A stretch of DNA of 64,000 bases from G963708325 sp963708325 (GTDB taxonomy: Bacteria > Actinomycetota > Thermoleophilia > Solirubrobacterales > 70-9). Of the stretch, positions 60,401 through 64,000 are shown in pieces. Within the stretch, counting starts at the first letter, position 1. Each line of letters opens with the position of its first letter. The stretch covers positions 496,001 through 560,000 of the forward strand of contig OY970203.1 of NCBI GenBank assembly GCA_963708325.1, written 5' to 3'. Below the pieces are notes generated by a model. That model saw only the letters and a program-made list of their open reading frames with translations. It did not search any database and was not told the DNA's origin. Made by a program: the position numbers and the translations under genes.

Positions 60401-61595
60401 CGAGCAGGGCCTCCACACCGGGCAGCCGCTTTCCCTCGAGCAGCTCCAGCGAGGCGCCGCCGCCCGTCGACACCCAGTCGATGCGGTCGCTGAGCCCGAA
60501 CTCGGCCAGCGCCGCCACCGAGTCGCCGCCGCCCACGACGGTGGTCGCCGGCGACGCCGCCGCGGCCTCGGCGACCGCCCTGGTGCCGGCGGCGAACGGC
60601 TCCAGCTCGAACGCCCCCATCGGCCCGTTCCAGAAGACCGTGCCGGCGGCGGCGATCGCCTCGGCGTAGGCGGCGGCGGTGCGGGCGCCGACATCCAGCC
60701 CCATCCAGCCGTCGGGGACATCGATGCCGTCGTGCTCGCGGCGCTCGGCGGCGGCGTCGAGGCGGTCGCCGAGCACCAGGTCGACCGGCAGCTCCAGCGA
60801 GCAGTCCGCATCGGTCGCGGCCCTCAGCGCGGCAGCCGCGGGCTCCACCCCCTCGGCCTCGACCAGCGAGTCGCCGGTCGGGACCCCCTGCGCGCGGAAG
60901 AACGCGAAGCACATCGCGCCGCCGATCAGGATGCGGTCGGCGATCTGGAGGAAGCGCTCGATCACGCCGACCTTGTCCGAGACCTTGGCGCCGCCGAGCA
61001 CCACCACGAGCGGGCGCTCCGGCTCGGCCAGCAGCGCGGTCAGCTCGCGCACCTCGCGCTCGAGCAGCAGGCCGGCGTACGCCGGCAGCAGGTGGGCGAC
61101 GCCCTCGGTGGTGGCGTGGGCGCGGTGGGCGGCGCCGAAGGCGTCGTCGACGTAGACATCGGCGAGCGCCGCCAGGGCGGCGGCCAGCTCCGGGTCGTTC
61201 GCCGTCTCGCCCGGCTCGAAGCGGCTGTTCTCGAGCAGGATCGCGCCCCCCGGCGCGATCGCCGAGACCGCCGCGGCGACGTCGGGGCCCGTCACCCCGG
61301 GCGCGAGCGGCACGTCAGCCTGGAGCAGCTCCGAGAGGCGCGCCGCCACCGGCCGCATCGAGAGCGCCGGGTCCGGGCCCTTCGGCCGGCCGAGGTGGGA
61401 GACCAGCGCCGTCGCCGCGCCGCGCTCGCGCAGCAGCTCGATCGTGGGAATGGCGGCGCGGATCCGCGTGTCGTCCTCGACGGCGCCGCCCGCAAGCGGC
61501 ACGTTGAAGTCGACCCTGGTCAGCACCGTGCGATCGGCGACGTCCGCATCGCGGACGCTCGCCTTCGTGAAGGTGCCGCGCTGCGAATCGCTCAA
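60393..61595 (-). CDS. pgk: Phosphoglycerate kinase
   Basis: Pgk makes ATP from 1,3-bisphosphoglycerate. The 400-residue protein has VLTRVDFNVPLAGGAVEDDT, LVSHLGRPKGPDPALSM, LLENSRFEPGETANDPELAA, VDDAFGAAHRAHATTEG, LVVVLGGAKVSDKVGVIERF and VFWNGPMGAFELEPFAAGTR, then VVGGGDSVAAL. A TTG overlapping the gap stop (TTGA) is taken as start because it gives the normal length and coupling; homology begins about 10 residues later. It lies between gap and tpiA. Confidence 0.95.
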   Translation of the reverse strand: MSDSQRGTFTKASVRDADVADRTVLTRVDFNVPLAGGAVEDDTRIRAAIPTIELLRERGAATALVSHLGRPKGPDPALSMRPVAARLSELLQADVPLAPGVTGPDVAAAVSAIAPGGAILLENSRFEPGETANDPELAAALAALADVYVDDAFGAAHRAHATTEGVAHLLPAYAGLLLEREVRELTALLAEPERPLVVVLGGAKVSDKVGVIERFLQIADRILIGGAMCFAFFRAQGVPTGDSLVEAEGVEPAAAALRAATDADCSLELPVDLVLGDRLDAAAERREHDGIDVPDGWMGLDVGARTAAAYAEAIAAAGTVFWNGPMGAFELEPFAAGTRAVAEAAAASPATTVVGGGDSVAALAEFGLSDRIDWVSTGGGASLELLEGKRLPGVEALLDA

Positions 61596-62617
61596 GCCGC
61601 GCCCACGGCGGCCGGCTGGAGCACCTTCTCGGCCAGCTCGACGCAGCGGTTCGAGTATCCCCACTCGTTGTCGTACCAGGCGACGGCCTTGAGCAGGGTG
61701 CCGTCGACGACCATCGTCTGGCCGGCGTCGAAGATCGAGGAGTGCGGGTCGGTGACGATGTCGGTGGAGACGATCGGGTCCTCGGTGTAGGAGAGGATCC
61801 CGCGCATCGGGCCCTCGGCTGCGGCCTTCGCGGCGGCGTTCACCTCCTCGACGCTGGCCTCCGACTCCGTCTCGCACACCAGGTCGACGACGGAGCCGGT
61901 CGCGACCGGCGCCCGCACGGCGATCCCGTTCAGGCGCCCGTCCAGCTCGGGCAGCACGAGGCCGACCGCCTTCGCCGCCCCGGTCGTCGTCGGGATCAGG
62001 TTGATCGCCGCCGCCCGCGCCCGGCGCAGGTCCTTGTGGGGAAGGTCCTGCAGGCGCTGGTCGGCCGTGTAGGCGTGGATCGTCGTCATCAGGCCGTGGC
62101 GGATGCCGACCGTCTCGTGCACCACCTTGGCCAGCGGCGCCAGGCAGTTGGTCGTGCAGGAGGCGTTGGAGATGATGTGGTGCTTGTCGGCGTCGTAGGC
62201 CTGCTCGAAGTTCACCCCGAGTGCCACCGTGACGTCCGGGTCCTTGGCGGGGGCCGAGATGATCACCTTCTTCGCGCCCGCCTCGAGGTGCTTGGCGGCG
62301 TCCTCGCGGCCGGTGAACAGGCCCGTGGACTCGATCACGACGTCGACCCCGAGGTCGGCCCAGGGGAGCTTGGCGGGGTCGGTCTCGGCCAGCACCCGGA
62401 TCTCCTCGCCGTCGACGGCGATCGCGCCGTCGCGCTCCTCCACCCGTCCCGGGAAGCGGCCGAGGACGGAGTCGTACTTGAGCAGGTGGGCGAGCGTGCC
62501 GGTGTCGGTGATGTCGTTGACGGCGACGAAGTCGAGGTCGGATCCGGCTGCATGAGCGGCCCGAAAGAGGTTGCGCCCGATTCGCCCGAAGCCGTTGATT
62601 CCCACCTTCACCGCCAT
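61592..62617 (-). CDS. gap: Glyceraldehyde-3-phosphate dehydrogenase, type I
   Basis: Gap oxidises glyceraldehyde 3-phosphate with NAD. The 341-residue protein has VKVGINGFGRIGRNLFRAAH, VAVNDITDTGTLAHLLKYDS, ISNASCTTNCLAPLAKVVHE (catalytic Cys) and IHAYTADQRLQDLPHKDLRR, then NLIPTTTGAAKAVGLVLPEL and WYDNEWGYSNRCVELAEKVL. GAGGAGGG precedes the ATG, a strong ribosome site for the first gene of the operon. Coupling continues into pgk. Confidence 0.97.
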   Translation of the reverse strand: MAVKVGINGFGRIGRNLFRAAHAAGSDLDFVAVNDITDTGTLAHLLKYDSVLGRFPGRVEERDGAIAVDGEEIRVLAETDPAKLPWADLGVDVVIESTGLFTGREDAAKHLEAGAKKVIISAPAKDPDVTVALGVNFEQAYDADKHHIISNASCTTNCLAPLAKVVHETVGIRHGLMTTIHAYTADQRLQDLPHKDLRRARAAAINLIPTTTGAAKAVGLVLPELDGRLNGIAVRAPVATGSVVDLVCETESEASVEEVNAAAKAAAEGPMRGILSYTEDPIVSTDIVTDPHSSIFDAGQTMVVDGTLLKAVAWYDNEWGYSNRCVELAEKVLQPAAVGAA

Positions 62618-62660
62618 CGTTCCCTCCTCGTCGCTGGTACCTCCATCTTATTCCTGCGCC

Positions 62661-63014
62661 TCACTCGGCCCCGACCGCAACCTCGACCCGGTAGCCGTCG
62701 GGGTCGCGCAGGTACGCGGCGTAGTAGCCCGGCTGGCGCGGTCCGGGTCCGCCGTCGTCGCTTCCGCCGGCGGCGATGCCCTCCTCCCACGCCGCCTTCA
62801 CGGCGGCGATCCCGGTGGCGCCGAAGCAGACGTGCCCGAACCCGGGGCTGGGCGGCAGCCGGTTCGTGATCACGAACACCGGCTTGTTGATCCCCCAGGC
62901 GATCCGGTCGCTGCTGTCCACCTGGCGGCGCCAGCCCAGCGGCCCGAGCATCGCATCGTAGAACGCCCCGCTGCGCTCGATGTCGGAGACCTCCAGGCCG
63001 ACGTGGTGGATCAC
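62661..63014 (-). CDS. VOC/glyoxalase-fold protein
   Basis: The 117-residue protein has the vicinal oxygen chelate fold: MIHHVGLEVSDIERSGAFYD with the first metal His, GFGHVCFGATG with a second His, and YYAAYLRDPDGYRVEVAVGA with the final Glu. Such proteins act as dioxygenases, isomerases or binders of small compounds; the substrate is unknown. It follows the ABC-2 permease by 29 bp on the same strand and precedes gap by 43 bp. Confidence 0.9.
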   Translation of the reverse strand: MIHHVGLEVSDIERSGAFYDAMLGPLGWRRQVDSSDRIAWGINKPVFVITNRLPPSPGFGHVCFGATGIAAVKAAWEEGIAAGGSDDGGPGPRQPGYYAAYLRDPDGYRVEVAVGAE

Positions 63015-63043
63015 GCGCGAACCCTACCTGTAGATGTGCGCTC

Positions 63044-63820
63044 CTACCCGCTGCGCGGCGTCCAGCGGAACGTCCGCATCGCCACCAGCAGGCCGGCGAC
63101 CCCCCACGCCGCGACGACGGCGAGATGCCCCAGCTCGATCCCGGAGCCGGTGGTCGCCGGGTCGAAGGCGGCCAGAAGCGCCTGGAAGAAGTGGCGGATC
63201 GGAAAGACGCTGGCGAAGGCCAGCACCCCGGCGGGGATCTCGGTCTGGGGGATGAACACCCCCGAGAGGAAGTACAGGGGCAGCACGGTCGCGTTGGTCA
63301 CCGCCGGCGCCGCCTCCTCGCTGGGGATCACCGCGGTCAGCGCGAACCCCATGCAGCAGAACGACGCCGCCCCGACCGCGAGCGCGAGCAGCACTGCGGG
63401 GGCGGTGGAGGTCGGGATCCGCACTCCATAGACGAGGCGGCCGATCAGCGTCACCAGCATCACCATGATCATCGAGACGACGATCGCGTTGCCGACGCGG
63501 CCGGCGACGAACACCCACGGAGGAAGCGGCGTCCCGCGCGAGCGCTTCAGCAGGCCGTCCTCGCGCTCGCGGGTGAGGTTGATCGCGAGGCTGACCAGCG
63601 TCGCCGAGATCACCGCCAGCGTCATGATCGCCGGCACGTAGTAGGTCGAGACCTTCAGCTTGTGCCCGGCGATGTGGACGGTCTGGTTGCCGAAGATCGT
63701 CGCGAAGATGAACAGGAAGATGATCGGCAGGATCACCGTGAAGAAGACCGACGCCGGGTTGCGCCAGAACACCTTCTGGTCGAAGCGGAACTGATGGGCG
63801 ACAAGCGCCGCGGCGCTCAC
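63044..63820 (-). CDS. ABC-2 type transporter permease
   Basis: The 258-residue protein has six hydrophobic helices and the ABC-2 membrane pattern: FFTVILPIIFLFIFATIFGN in the first third, ITLTREREDGLLKRSRGTPL-like cytoplasmic loop (NLTREREDGLLKRSRGTPLP), LPLYFLSGVFIPQTEIPAGV (the typical LSG-IP signature) and FPIRHFFQALLAAFDP. It works with the ATPase whose end overlaps its GTG start (GTGA). The likely cargo is a drug, lipid or antibiotic; sequence does not tell. Confidence 0.92.
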   Translation of the reverse strand: MSAAALVAHQFRFDQKVFWRNPASVFFTVILPIIFLFIFATIFGNQTVHIAGHKLKVSTYYVPAIMTLAVISATLVSLAINLTREREDGLLKRSRGTPLPPWVFVAGRVGNAIVVSMIMVMLVTLIGRLVYGVRIPTSTAPAVLLALAVGAASFCCMGFALTAVIPSEEAAPAVTNATVLPLYFLSGVFIPQTEIPAGVLAFASVFPIRHFFQALLAAFDPATTGSGIELGHLAVVAAWGVAGLLVAMRTFRWTPRSG

Positions 63821-64000
63821 TGCTCCCTCTCCTCCTCCTCGTCCCCGTCCGCCGAGCCGGCCGCGTCGGTCAGCTCGAGATAGACGTCCTCGAGGCTCGG
63901 CCTGCGCACCTCGAGCGCGGCCAGCTCCACCCCGCGCTCGAGCGCCCAGCCGGTGAGGTCGTGCAGGGCGCGGACCGGGTCGGCGACGCTGATCGTCGTG
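63817..64000 (-). CDS. ABC transporter ATP-binding protein, C-terminal end (partial)
   Basis: The minus strand from the right edge is open for 60 codons to a TGA that overlaps the permease GTG. It reads ISVADPVRALHDLTGWALER, then ELAALEVRRPSLEDVYLELT and an acidic tail. RRPSLEDVYLELT is the usual C-terminal motif of DrrA/CcmA-like exporter ATPases. The Walker motifs lie outside the window. With the permease it forms a two-gene exporter operon. Confidence 0.85.
   Translation of the reverse strand, partial: TTISVADPVRALHDLTGWALERGVELAALEVRRPSLEDVYLELTDAAGSADGDEEEEREQ

Overview
The window is a G+C-rich chromosomal segment with short intergenic gaps, many GTG/TTG starts and many 1-8 bp gene overlaps. 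It suggests a high-GC actinobacterium, most likely Thermoleophilia/Solirubrobacterales-like. This rests on a Gram-positive LexA box in front of lexA, a System I cytochrome c maturation set (CcmE, CcmF, CcmH and a CcmI-like protein) in an otherwise Gram-positive gene set, DprE1/DprE2 homologues and a DUF3467 protein. The taxon is inferred, not proven. No IS element, prophage, CRISPR array or integrase is visible.

Layout. 1-4.2 kb: the tail of an unknown gene, a terminator, rnpB, lexA with its SOS box and a translationally coupled zinc-ribbon gene, then a small sugar-decoration group (TylF-like and FkbM-like methyltransferases, GT8 glycosyltransferase) and tRNA-Leu(GAG). 4.2-13.1 kb: envelope and cytochrome c genes (solute-binding lipoprotein, secG, ccmI-like, ccmF, ccmE on the minus strand; TlpA/CcmG-like and ccmH on the plus strand), separated by an SDR, two secreted unknowns, two methyltransferases and tRNA-Gly(CCC). 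13.1-14.6 kb: a long coiled-coil protein ending in a helix-hairpin-helix domain.

14.7-48.6 kb is a large surface-polysaccharide region. It starts with a DprE1/DprE2-like pair, a polyprenyl-phosphate GT2, an FAD oxidoreductase and a GT-C membrane protein. Then follow about ten GT2/GT4 glycosyltransferases, methyltransferases, a Wzx flippase, a sulfotransferase, two Wzy/O-antigen-ligase-like proteins (one with TPRs), a GH79-like hydrolase, a zinc-binding-type sugar epimerase, a fused Wzz/BY-kinase, a secreted LPLTG-motif protein, an initiating polyprenyl-phosphate sugar transferase and a GH10 lipoprotein. The logic is Wzx/Wzy-type: the initiating transferase loads the first sugar, GTs extend it, Wzx flips, Wzy polymerises and the Wzz/BY-kinase sets chain length. 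The DprE module probably feeds a second, polyprenyl-phosphate-sugar-dependent route.

48.6-64 kb is mainly housekeeping: argS, rlmH, DUF3467, an M48 protease, a phosphoesterase, a Thr-rich lipoprotein overlapping a Ser/Thr kinase, a hicB antitoxin with a truncated hicA, tgt, a sulfatase, a tightly overlapping gap-pgk-tpiA-gpmI operon, a VOC protein and an ABC-2 exporter that runs off the right edge.

The least expected items are the decayed hicA, a decayed CmoB-like methyltransferase in the polysaccharide cluster, a C-terminal signature shared by three GT2 enzymes, a Cys-type CcmE with Phe in place of Tyr, and the LPLTG protein beside the initiating transferase.
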